Assembly (NCBI GenBank): GCA_043802925.1
Contig: JAZDKP010000237.1
Coordinates: 1-14,289, forward strand
Length of the DNA: 14,289 nt
Source: JAZDKP01 sp043802925
GTDB taxonomy: Bacteria > Fibrobacterota > OXYB2-FULL-49-7 > JAEUSG01
Direction: 5' to 3'
A program made the position numbers and the translations under genes. Below, piece after piece: positions 6,386 through 12,376 of the stretch; positions within the stretch are counted from its first letter, which is position 1; each line of letters opens with the position of its first letter. The notes beneath the pieces were generated by a model. The model was not told the DNA's origin. It made no database searches and was given only the letters and a program-made list of their open reading frames with translations.

Positions 6386-7068
6386 TTATTCCCGCGTCAA
6401 CCGGCCGTCACGGAGATGGTGGATGACCTGGGCTTGTTCCGCCACCTCGCGTTCGTGGGTGATGATCAGGAGGGTGTTGCCGTTTTCATGCAGCGTTTTC
6501 AAGAGCGAAAGGATCTCCCGGGGGGTGGTGGAATCGAGGTTGCCCGTGGGTTCGTCGGCCAGAATCAGCGCGGGTTTTTTTACAAGCGCGCGCGCAATGG
6601 CGGTGCGCTGTTTTGACCGCCCGAAATTTCATTGGGCCGATGGTGGCGGCGCTCCCAGAGCCCTAAAGAGCGGAGGGTTTCCTCCACAAGGGCCTTCCGG
6701 GTTTTGGCCGGAACATTGTCATAAATGAGCGGCAGTTCCACGTTCGCGGCGATGTTGAGCTTGGGAAGAAGGTTGAAGTTCTGGAATACAAAACCGATGT
6801 CGTGCCGACGCACGTCCGCGAGTTCGGATTCGGTGCGGCCATTGACCAGCCGGTTGTTCAGCCGGTATTCTCCGCTGCCTGGGGTGTCAAGGCATCCCAG
6901 GATGTTCAGCAGCGTGGATTTTCCGCTCCCCGACGGCCCCATAATGGCCGCGAATTCGCCGCGCTTGAGCGTGAAATCAATGTCAAACAACACGGGGATG
7001 CTGGTTTCGCCCAGGGTGTAGGCCTTGCAAAGGCCGCGGGTCTCGATGATGAATGAATGGCCGTCCAT
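6386..7068 (-). pseudogene. MacB/LolD-type ABC ATPase interrupted by a single-base frameshift
   Basis: This subunit should power the exporter by ATP hydrolysis. The first frame gives Walker A GPSGSGKST (44-52), Q-loop FVFQNFNLLP (93-102, Gln96) and the signature ISGGQ (148-152), then runs into unrelated residues and stops at 6580. One base out of frame, the expected rest continues: QRTAIARALVKKPALILADE (Walker B), PTGNLD (D-loop), and LLIITHE with the switch His, ending DGRLTRE at the TAA at 6386. The break falls at the TTTT run 6611-6614 (AAAA on the coding strand); a fifth A would restore GGQKQRTAIARAL and a 227-residue protein. All other motifs are intact, so either a sequencing error in a homopolymer or a very recent mutation is likely. 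ATG 7068 has AGGGG upstream and lies 14 bp after the adaptor stop. Confidence 0.85.
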
Positions 7069-7082
7069 GGAAAGCCCCTGCG

Positions 7083-8294
7083 TTACGGATTGAGTCCGCC
7101 CAGAATGCGCGCCACGGTATCGCCCGGGCTCAAGCCTTCGAGCACTTCATAATATTTGTAGTCCGTGGCGCCCACCACGATGCGCTGGGGGATCAGGTCC
7201 AGTTTTTTGATGGCCGCCTGGCGTTCCGCGTTGGTTTTTTGAATGCGCGCGTCCATTTTAGCGCCTCCGCCGGGGGGACGGCGTCCGCCTTTCTTTTCCT
7301 CTTTCTCCGGCGGTTCGGCCGCGTACTGCGGCGGAATGACCGTGCCGGAGGGCCGGTAAACGATATAGGTCTCTTTTCCTTTCTCTTTCGACTTCTCGAC
7401 CATGTTGTAAGGCACACCCGTGACTTTGGGCTTCTGGAGCACCACAAAGTCCGCGTTCACGTTGACGCCGGGCGTCAGGCCGGGGATGACGGAATCGATG
7501 GAGGCGCGGACCTCAAAGTTGCTGACCGTGCTGTTGGCGTCCGTCTTTGCGGACAGTGCGATAAAGGTCACCTTGCCCGTGGCGTTGCGCTTGGAATCGG
7601 ACTCCAGCCGTATGCTGACCGTCTGTCCCATCTTGATTTTGTCATAATCCACCTCGCCAATTTGCGTGATGATTTCGAGCCGGCTGATATCCGCCACGGT
7701 GCCGATCAGTGTGCCGCCCGAAAAGCCCGAGGTGGCTGACACCGCGATTTCACCCACCTCCACGGGCATGGCAATGATCACGCCGTTCATGGGTGAGACG
7801 ATGGTGGTCTTGGAAAGTTTGTATTCCAGGTCGTTAAGGTCGAGTTGGATGTCCTTGACCTCGAGTTCGGCGAGGTCGTACTGGTTCTTCAAGTCATCCA
7901 GCTTCTGCTTGGACAGGGAACCCGTGGCCAGGATGGCCTGCCCGTTCTCATAGTCGCGTTTGGCGATGGTCGCGTTGATTTTTGTCTTTTCAAGGGAAAT
8001 GTCGAGTTTGTTTTTCTGGGTAATCATCTGCGTGGGGTCGATTTTCAGGATGCGCTCCCCTTTGCGCACACGTTGGCCTTCGCGCAGGTAAAGCGTGTCG
8101 ATGCGGCCGCTGCATTCGGGCTTGATGTCGACTTTGACGATGGGTTGGACCACGCCAACCTGGACCACCACGTCGCGCAGGTCCACGGTCTCGACCGCGG
8201 CCTTCTTGACAAGGTCCTGGGTGAGGTCGTCCTTGCCGCACCCGGCGAACAGGGCGAAGAGGAAGAGGGACAGGGTAAGGGCGAAGTGTCTCAT
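7083..8294 (-). CDS. MacA/HlyD-family periplasmic adaptor (membrane-fusion protein), lipoprotein
   Basis: The adaptor bridges the inner-membrane permeases and the outer-membrane channel. The 403-residue protein begins with a lipoprotein signal (ALTLSLFLFALFAGC, acylated Cys19). A lipoyl half-motif follows (VKVDIKPECSGRIDTLYLRE, 53-72), then an alpha-hairpin (~90-162), the second lipoyl half (SPMNGVIIAMPVEVGE, 167-182), and a beta-barrel domain (~200-290). A hydrophilic Pro/Lys/Gly-rich stretch (~320-346) interrupts the membrane-proximal region and is unusual, though MacA-like proteins vary there. The C-terminus VLEGLSPGDTVA is typical of the family. ATG 8294 overlaps the channel gene stop in an ATGA tetranucleotide, with AAGGA upstream. 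Its place between channel and ATPase supports a MacAB-TolC-like exporter. Confidence 0.88.
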   Translation of the reverse strand: MRHFALTLSLFLFALFAGCGKDDLTQDLVKKAAVETVDLRDVVVQVGVVQPIVKVDIKPECSGRIDTLYLREGQRVRKGERILKIDPTQMITQKNKLDISLEKTKINATIAKRDYENGQAILATGSLSKQKLDDLKNQYDLAELEVKDIQLDLNDLEYKLSKTTIVSPMNGVIIAMPVEVGEIAVSATSGFSGGTLIGTVADISRLEIITQIGEVDYDKIKMGQTVSIRLESDSKRNATGKVTFIALSAKTDANSTVSNFEVRASIDSVIPGLTPGVNVNADFVVLQKPKVTGVPYNMVEKSKEKGKETYIVYRPSGTVIPPQYAAEPPEKEEKKGGRRPPGGGAKMDARIQKTNAERQAAIKKLDLIPQRIVVGATDYKYYEVLEGLSPGDTVARILGGLNP

Positions 8295-9751
8295 GGTGTT
8301 CCTTTTGTTGCTGTCGGGGCCGCATCTTGGAAGCGGCGCAGGCCCGTGCCGGTTGCGCGGTCCACGCTGATTTCGACTTTTTTAAGGCCCACGATGGCGT
8401 TCAGCCGGTTCAGGTAGGCGTTGATGAGATCATTCTTGGCCTTGGTCATGGCGAGGTTGTCCACGGAACCGAGTTTGAAGCTCTCCTCGGTCTGGTGGAA
8501 GTTCTTTTCCGCGATGCGGACCTCGGTTTCGCGTATTGTCAGTCTGAGTGAGTCCTCCTGCCACGCGGCCAGCAGGTTTTCGACGTCCAACGCGAGGGTG
8601 TTGGACGCCTTTTCACGTTCCGCGGCATTTGACTGGAGGGAGGCGTTGACCTGGCGCCCTGAAATGCGCGCATTGCGCGACAGGAGATCATAGGTGAACA
8701 GGATGCCGGCATAGGGGTCGGTCACGGCCGGTGAGAATGCGGAGGCGCGGTTTGAGGTGAAAGGCCGCGTGCCGTCGGCATCGCGATTGACCCCGGCCAC
8801 CACGTCCATGGCCGGCAGGAGGCGGTTGCGCGATTGTTTGAGCTGGAGCTCAAGGTTGGCGCGCGTGGCATCCAGCAGCCGTAGTTTCGGGTTTTCCCGT
8901 TGCGCCCTGGCACGCAGGGAATCCGCGGGCGGCAGCGGGGCCAACTGGACCTCCGTGTCGGCCGGGGCTTCGGATGCGTTGTCGGGGAGGCCCAGGGCCT
9001 GCAAAAGCGTGAGCCGGGCCAGCCGTTCCGCGTATTGGGCGGTCACCATGTTGTCGAGCGCCCGCAGCCGTTCGAGCGCGGAGGAGAGCGTGTCCATTTC
9101 CGTGCCCACGCCCAGCTTGAGGCGGGTGCGTGCGTTTTCGAGCTCCTGGCTCGCGTAGGAAAGGTCGGTTTCGCGTATGATGCGTTGCCGTTCCGCCAGG
9201 ACCCAGTCCCAGTAATTGCCGCGCACGTCGGAAAGGACCTGTTCGACAGCGGCGTCAAACTGCTTACGGGAAAGGGCGAGGTTGTTCCGCTCCACCCGGA
9301 TTCCCACTTCCGCATCCGAAAGGCCCCAGGCGTTTTGCAGCAGGGGCTGCTTCAGCAGCAGGGAGAGCCGCGAGGCGTGGATTGTCCGGCTGCTGTCCGG
9401 GTTCCTGTTATAGCCGTTGGACGCGGAAAGGCTGACGCTCCCGCCGCCCGGTAGCAGGGTGGAGGCCGAGGCTTTGAGGTTCCCTGAAAATTCCTGATGT
9501 GTTGTGGCAGCCATGCCGTTGTCCTCGCGGATGGCGGGATGGTACTCTGCCGCATTTTCGCCCGAGAGCGTGATCAGCGGCCTTGCCGCGCTTTTGGCGG
9601 CCGCGAGCCGGAGGCTGTCGGTTGTGAGCGCATAGGCCTGTATCCGGATGTCCGGGTGGCGCGACAGGGCGAGAAGGATGGCCTCCTTCTCGCTGAGCGC
9701 ATGGATGCCGCAGGCGGCTGACAACGCAAGTGCGAGGGCGAATCGCATCAT
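8291..9751 (-). CDS. TolC-like outer-membrane efflux protein (OEP family)
   Basis: This is the predicted trimeric outer-membrane channel of the exporter. The 486-residue protein starts with a signal peptide (MMRFALALALSAACGIHA) and has the two-fold OEP architecture: long amphipathic helices such as EQVLSDVRGNYWDWVLAERQ and LENARTRLKLGVGTEMDTLS in the first half, repeated by AEREKASNTLALDVENLLAA and FKLGSVDNLAMTKAKNDLIN in the second, with Gly/Ser/Asn-rich strand segments between them (e.g. LPGGGSVSLSASNGYNRNP). The xLKLGxGT and FKLGSVDN turns are characteristic repeats of the family. The start ATG overlaps the preceding stop (ATGA at 9751-9748) and the stop overlaps the adaptor start (ATGA at 8294-8291), so translation is probably coupled on both sides. 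The exported substrate cannot be read from the sequence. Confidence 0.87.
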   Translation of the reverse strand: MMRFALALALSAACGIHALSEKEAILLALSRHPDIRIQAYALTTDSLRLAAAKSAARPLITLSGENAAEYHPAIREDNGMAATTHQEFSGNLKASASTLLPGGGSVSLSASNGYNRNPDSSRTIHASRLSLLLKQPLLQNAWGLSDAEVGIRVERNNLALSRKQFDAAVEQVLSDVRGNYWDWVLAERQRIIRETDLSYASQELENARTRLKLGVGTEMDTLSSALERLRALDNMVTAQYAERLARLTLLQALGLPDNASEAPADTEVQLAPLPPADSLRARAQRENPKLRLLDATRANLELQLKQSRNRLLPAMDVVAGVNRDADGTRPFTSNRASAFSPAVTDPYAGILFTYDLLSRNARISGRQVNASLQSNAAEREKASNTLALDVENLLAAWQEDSLRLTIRETEVRIAEKNFHQTEESFKLGSVDNLAMTKAKNDLINAYLNRLNAIVGLKKVEISVDRATGTGLRRFQDAAPTATKGTP

Positions 9752-10269
9752 CTTTTATCATCCATCTTTTTATCGCCCTTTTCATGACGACACTCTTTTC
9801 CCTGCTGGCCGCCCATGCCCGGGTGCTCGCCAATCATGAGGACGCGCTGGAGCAGCTTTTTTTCACCGAGTTTTTTTATCTGTTCATCCGTCAGCACATC
9901 CGTGACCGATAGCGCGGCCTGGAAGAAGGCCGTGTGCGTCTTTGACATGTTGTCGTTGATTTTTTTGAGCGACTCCTTGAGCGTTACGCGGGTCAGCGTA
10001 CCTTTGAGCGCCTGTTCCTGGAGGGTCAGCTTTTCGTTCTTGATTTCGTACCGGTTCTTTTCCACGGCCTTTTCCGTTTCAATTTTGACGGCGTCAATTT
10101 TTTTCAGCTGGTCTTCGGAAAGGCCCAGTTCTTTTTTGAGGACCTCGCGCGGGTCTCCTTTTTCATGCGGACCCATGCGTCCTTCGTCGGGCGGTGGCGG
10201 GGCCGCAAGAGCGGCCGAGGCACACATGAGACAGAACGCAACGAGGGTCAAGAGGGGCATCTTTTTCAT
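9748..10269 (-). CDS. Spy/CpxP/CnrX-like periplasmic LTxxQ-type protein
   Basis: This is a predicted periplasmic helical protein of the Spy/CpxP/ZraP/CnrX type, whose members act as chaperones or as metal or stress sensors. The 173-residue protein has a signal peptide (cleavage near ALAA-PPPP, residue 23), then two LTxxQ-like repeats, LGLSEDQLKKID (48-59) and VLTDEQIKKL (125-134), flanking charged helices. The C-terminal tail (146-173) is rich in possible metal ligands (His149, Met152, Cys160, His162, Met169) and in lysine. ATG 10269 has AAGGAG six bases upstream and lies 12 bp after the anti-sigma gene stop. Position between a sigma/anti-sigma pair and an efflux pump suggests that it feeds envelope or metal status to the sigma factor, or protects the periplasm. 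The family call is by motif, as overall conservation is weak. Confidence 0.72.
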   Translation of the reverse strand: MKKMPLLTLVAFCLMCASAALAAPPPPDEGRMGPHEKGDPREVLKKELGLSEDQLKKIDAVKIETEKAVEKNRYEIKNEKLTLQEQALKGTLTRVTLKESLKKINDNMSKTHTAFFQAALSVTDVLTDEQIKKLGEKKLLQRVLMIGEHPGMGGQQGKECRHEKGDKKMDDKR

Positions 10270-10281
10270 ACGGGCTCCTTT

Positions 10282-10647
10282 TTAAAGATTGACGGGATAA
10301 AGGTCGGTTTCCTGGATGGTCATAAGCGCGGAGGCCGTGTCCGCGGTCTCATCATTAAACAGAAGCGAAAGAGTGGCACCGTAGCCCGGAAGGCAGAAGA
10401 GTGCGGTGTCCTGTGAAAAGAAGGCGGCTGCGTCCACGGGTGCGAAAACGGCGTCAACGGCTGCGCGGGGCGCGCGGAAGGGGAGGACGGTGAAGGCGAA
10501 GGCCAGCGCGAGAGTGCCGCAGAGTGTGGCCGCAGAGCGCCGGATGCGGCGGGCACGGATGCGGTGCCGGACCCCGGAAAGAATCGCTTCGTGGGGCGCG
10601 GCAGACCGTCCATTTTTCAGCAAGTCACCGAGTGTTTCGTTGGTCAT
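10282..10647 (-). CDS. Small single-span membrane protein, probable anti-sigma factor
   Basis: I do not recognise a named family. The 121-residue protein has a short cytoplasmic N-terminus (1-37) ending in a very basic stretch (RHRIRARRIRR, 27-37), one membrane span (~38-57, SAATLCGTLALAFAFTVLPF), and a periplasmic part of about 60 residues. That topology, with the gene overlapping the 3' end of an ECF sigma gene by 23 bp, is the usual layout of an anti-sigma factor. There is no HxxxCxxC zinc motif, so it is not a ZAS-type anti-sigma; CnrY-like proteins also lack it. ATG 10647 is chosen over TTG 10665 because GGAGGG lies eight bases upstream. It is followed after 12 bp by the Spy-like gene. 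Confidence 0.6.
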   Translation of the reverse strand: MTNETLGDLLKNGRSAAPHEAILSGVRHRIRARRIRRSAATLCGTLALAFAFTVLPFRAPRAAVDAVFAPVDAAAFFSQDTALFCLPGYGATLSLLFNDETADTASALMTIQETDLYPVNL

Positions 10648-11125
10648 GGCGTTCCCTCCGTTCAAGCGTTTCGCGCATTTTTTCGCGCGCCCGCGACAGG
10701 CGGGATTTTACAGTGCCCGGGTCGGTTTGACAGACCGTTGCGGTCTCCTCCACGGACATCCCCACGATTTCCTTCAAAATGACGGCCGTTCTCTGATCGT
10801 CCGAAAGCGGGGAGAGCAGGAAATCGATTTCATCCTTTTCTTCGGTACGCGGGCGCCCGCCCAGGATGCGGTCAAAGCCGAACGGGAGGCCGGTATACCG
10901 GGCTTCCCGCCTCCGAATGTCGATGCAGCGGTTGACCGCCATCCGGCAGACGTAGGCGACCGGGTCGGGCTCGTGCAGAATCTTTTTTTGGAGGTCGTGG
11001 ACCTTTAAAAAAACGTCCTGCGCGGCGTCGAGTGCAGCGTCCGTTCCTTTCAAATACCGGCGGGCGATGGTATAGACCGCATCGCGGGTTTTCTGGTACA
11101 GCGCAAGAAAATCGGCATCCACCAT
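10625..11125 (-). CDS. ECF-type RNA polymerase sigma factor (sigma-70 family)
   Basis: This protein should redirect RNA polymerase to its own promoter class. The 166-residue protein has region 2 (~5-75), with ALDAAQDVFLKVHDLQ for core binding and PVAYVCRMAVNRCIDIRRRE for -10 recognition, then region 4 (~105-155) with LSDDQRTAVILKEIVGMSVE and the helix-turn-helix EETATVCQTDPGTVKSRLSR. Region 3 is replaced by a short linker, as is standard for ECF factors. It is the first gene of an eight-gene minus-strand unit that ends with an ABC exporter, so the exporter is its most likely target along with its own gene. The ATG overlaps nothing upstream; an 82-bp gap separates it from the kinase gene and holds a candidate ECF promoter. 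The ECF subgroup cannot be assigned by eye. Confidence 0.9.
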   Translation of the reverse strand: MVDADFLALYQKTRDAVYTIARRYLKGTDAALDAAQDVFLKVHDLQKKILHEPDPVAYVCRMAVNRCIDIRRREARYTGLPFGFDRILGGRPRTEEKDEIDFLLSPLSDDQRTAVILKEIVGMSVEETATVCQTDPGTVKSRLSRAREKMRETLERRERHDQRNTR

Positions 11126-11150
11126 CGTTTATCGCTTTCCATACCTGAAT

Positions 11151-11177
11151 AACGGACAAGACGGGCCAAAGGGTTCC
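11151..11177 (-). promoter_or_regulatory. Candidate ECF-sigma promoter of the efflux operon
   Basis: On the minus strand GGAACC (11177-11172) is followed after 17 bases by CGTT (11154-11151). GGAAC-type -35 and CGT-type -10 elements at this spacing are typical of ECF sigma factors. The -10 lies about 26 bases before the ATG at 11125, leaving a short leader that contains GGAAAG as a possible ribosome-binding site. It is the only gap of notable length within the minus-strand gene run, which supports an operon start here. Autoregulation is inferred. Confidence 0.45.
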
Positions 11178-11207
11178 AAAAAAGATAATAAAAAAGAAGC
11201 GTGGAGG

Positions 11208-12374
11208 TCAGACGACCTGGGGCAGGCTCACCGTGAACGTGGAACCTTTGCCTTCTTTGCTCTTAAGCATGATGGTTCCGTTGTGCAGTTGGATTATTTC
11301 GTGGCAGAGGGCCAGTCCGAGCCCGATGCCGCCGTGCGTACGGGTGGAGGTGGAGTCGATTTGGAAAAAACGTTCGAAAATCCGTTTTTGGGCCGGTTTG
11401 GGAATGCCGGGGCCGGTGTCGGTGACGCTCACTTCCGCGTTCTTTCCTTCGGTAACGGCCACAATGACCTTGATGGTGCCGCCGGACGGGGTGAATTTGA
11501 GGGCATTGTCGTACAGGTTGGCGAACACGCGGCCCATTTTTTCGCGGTCGCAATCGACCCGAACCGGCGTTTCGGGCAGCTGCAGGGTCAGTTTGACCTT
11601 TTTGGCCTGGGCCGTGGGCTGGATATAAACCGAATGGTCATACACCAGTTCGCGCAGGTCCGTCTTTTCCAGCCTCAGGTTTTCCTTGCCAAAATTGACA
11701 TTTGAGAAATCGAGGAGGTTGTTGATGAGCGACAGCAGCCGTTCGACGTTCCGAAGGCTGATTTTCAATTGATGGCGCTGGGTGTCGTTCAGTTCGCCCG
11801 ATTCACCGGAAAGCACAAGTTCGGTAAAGCCCCGGATGGCCACAAGCGGGGTCCGGAGCTCGTGCGAAACGTTTGAGAGAAGGTTCGTTTTCATCTCGTC
11901 GATGGCTTTCAGGTCCTCGTTGGCCTTGAGCAGGTCTTCGTTCATCCTTTTTATGGTCACGATGGCGCGCCGCCGGGCCGCCCGGATTTTGGCATGGTGC
12001 AGTTCGCGCTGGACCGCGGGTGCGAGCCGGACGAGGTTGTCCTTCATGATGTAGTCGTGGGCGCCGTTTTTCATGGCTTCCACGGCCGTGTCTTCACCGA
12101 TGGCGCCCGAAACGATAATGAAAGGGAGGTCGAGTTTCCGTTTCTTGATGAGCTGCAGGGCCTGCATGCCATTGAACTGTGGCATGGCGAAATCAGAAAT
12201 GACGATGTCCCAGGTTTTTGTGTCGAGTGCGGCCTCCATGGCCGGAGCGGTATAGACGCGTTCATGTTTGACGCTGTAACCGGCCTGTCGGAGCGTGCGC
12301 ATGATCAGGATATCGTCGTCCTCGGAGTCTTCGAGGAGCAGCACGCGCAGAAGGGGCTGGGTTGGATGCGCCAT
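11208..12374 (-). CDS. Receiver-histidine kinase hybrid (REC-HisKA-HATPase), soluble
   Basis: This is a cytosolic two-component signalling protein of 388 residues. An N-terminal receiver domain (~8-128) has the acidic cluster EDSEDDD (15-21), phospho-acceptor Asp61 in VISDFAMP and Lys111 in YIMKDN. A short coiled linker (~129-160) leads to the kinase core: H-box SNVSHELRTPL (167-177, His171), N-box NLYDNALKF (286-294, Asn290), G1 DTGPGIP (319-325) and G2 GGIGLGLAL (348-356). No membrane span and no DNA-binding output are present. The start lies 2 bp after the stop of the PAS kinase and has no clear ribosome-binding site, so reinitiation from that gene is likely. With the receiver first, it may take phosphate or a docking signal from the neighbouring kinase and pass it to a separate regulator. 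Confidence 0.9.
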   Translation of the reverse strand: MAHPTQPLLRVLLLEDSEDDDILIMRTLRQAGYSVKHERVYTAPAMEAALDTKTWDIVISDFAMPQFNGMQALQLIKKRKLDLPFIIVSGAIGEDTAVEAMKNGAHDYIMKDNLVRLAPAVQRELHHAKIRAARRRAIVTIKRMNEDLLKANEDLKAIDEMKTNLLSNVSHELRTPLVAIRGFTELVLSGESGELNDTQRHQLKISLRNVERLLSLINNLLDFSNVNFGKENLRLEKTDLRELVYDHSVYIQPTAQAKKVKLTLQLPETPVRVDCDREKMGRVFANLYDNALKFTPSGGTIKVIVAVTEGKNAEVSVTDTGPGIPKPAQKRIFERFFQIDSTSTRTHGGIGLGLALCHEIIQLHNGTIMLKSKEGKGSTFTVSLPQVV

Positions 12375-12376
12375 GG

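Noticed and set aside
6605..6620. Programmed -1 frameshifting in the ATPase gene
   Set aside because: The coding-strand context GGTCAAAACAGC lacks a canonical X-XXY-YYZ slippery heptamer; a lost A in a homopolymer is the simpler account.
11191..11218. Small hairpin AGGTC/GACCT at the end of the receiver-kinase gene followed by T-rich sequence
   Set aside because: The stem is 5 bp and several non-T bases separate it from the T-rich stretch, so it is too weak to call a terminator.
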